DNA from: Salinivirga sp964413185
GTDB lineage: Bacteria; Bacteroidota; Bacteroidia; Bacteroidales; Salinivirgaceae
Direction: 5' to 3'
Length of the DNA stretch: 13,894 bases
NCBI GenBank assembly: GCA_964413185.1
Contig: CAYPSX010000098.1
Span: 1-13,894 of the forward strand
Shown here: positions 13,887 through 13,894 of the stretch, in pieces
How the letters are laid out: every line of letters begins with the position of its first letter
Numbering within the stretch: position 1 is the first letter of the stretch
Translations under genes and position numbers: made by a program
The notes under the pieces: generated by a model
Seen by the model: only the letters and a program-made list of their open reading frames with translations
Databases searched by the model: none
Told to the model about the DNA's origin: nothing

Positions 13887-13894
13887 ATGTACGA
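13887..13894 (+). CDS. Start of a probable second DUF4157 gene (partial, truncated by window end)
   Basis: Only ATG TAC GA is present, encoding Met-Tyr and an incomplete codon. It aligns exactly with ATG TTC GA of the first DUF4157 gene (Met-Phe-Glu), and the 67 bases in front are the duplicated promoter and leader. The coding assignment therefore rests on the repeat, not on the two visible codons. Confidence 0.5.

Larger units (their letters stand above)
13820..13894 (+). repeat. Promoter-leader repeat, copy 2, cut by the window edge
   Basis: The second copy of the 75-base element (68/75 identical to 11781-11855, no gaps). It runs to the last base, so the true repeat may be longer. It keeps the A7 tract (13822-13828), TTTG (13832-13835), the 18-base spacer, TAATTTTG (13854-13861) and the ATG at 13887. 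It should drive another gene of the same class. Confidence 0.9.

Noticed and set aside
11848..13894. Complete eCIS locus
   Set aside because: No sheath, tube, baseplate, spike, tape-measure or AAA+ ATPase gene is present; only cargo-type genes are seen.
1..13894. CRISPR array, tRNA/rRNA genes, insertion sequences
   Set aside because: No regularly spaced repeats, no cloverleaf-like segments and no transposase motifs or IS-type terminal repeats were found by eye; the only long direct repeat is the promoter element at 11781 and 13820.

Overview
The window reads as chromosomal DNA of a Bacteroidota bacterium, probably Bacteroidales-like. Four things point there: promoters of the TAnnTTTG (-7) type, AT-rich spacers without clear Shine-Dalgarno sites, a TPR/SpoIIE phosphatase architecture common in that phylum, and the gene order DUF5063 - 3'-5' exonuclease - RlmI-type methyltransferase. 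No structural RNA, IS element, integrase or CRISPR array was seen.

Layout. 1-847: a LiaF-like membrane protein on the minus strand, with a hairpin downstream and a good promoter upstream. 992-3379 (minus): a TPR - transmembrane - coiled coil - SpoIIE phosphatase. 3528-5423 (plus): a RecQ helicase with a GTG start. 5520-7889 (plus): three tightly coupled genes (DUF5063 protein, DEDDy exonuclease, RlmI-like rRNA cytosine methyltransferase). 7890-8570: a decay zone holding an antitoxin whose RelE/ParE-type toxin is reduced to a C-terminal stub, and a severed TrkA-C domain. 8643-9623 (plus) and 9678-10256 (minus): two convergent membrane-protein genes of unknown function sharing a bidirectional terminator. 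10310-11698 (minus): a phosphoglucosamine/phosphohexomutase (GlmM-type). 11848-13796 (plus): a DUF4157 (eCIS core domain) protein with a large beta-rich C-terminal domain, overlapping by 13 bases a small lipoprotein gene.

The most interesting part is the right end. The 75 bases ending just inside the DUF4157 coding start (11781-11855) recur, ungapped and 68/75 identical, at 13820-13894, immediately after the lipoprotein gene. The repeat carries an A7 tract, a TTTG -33 box, an 18-base spacer, a TAATTTTG -7 box, a short leader and the ATG. All the boxes are invariant between copies. The window therefore stops at the first codons of what is probably a second DUF4157 gene under a duplicated promoter. 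I read this as the edge of a tandem array of effector/immunity cassettes: DUF4157 N-terminal trafficking domain plus toxin-like C-terminus, then a coupled lipoprotein as candidate immunity protein. No contractile-injection structural genes lie in the window, so the delivery machine, if any, is elsewhere.

The rest is mostly ordinary housekeeping (RecQ, GlmM, rRNA methylation, envelope-stress-type and signalling proteins). Family assignments rest on motifs read by eye and on memory of the families; no search was run.
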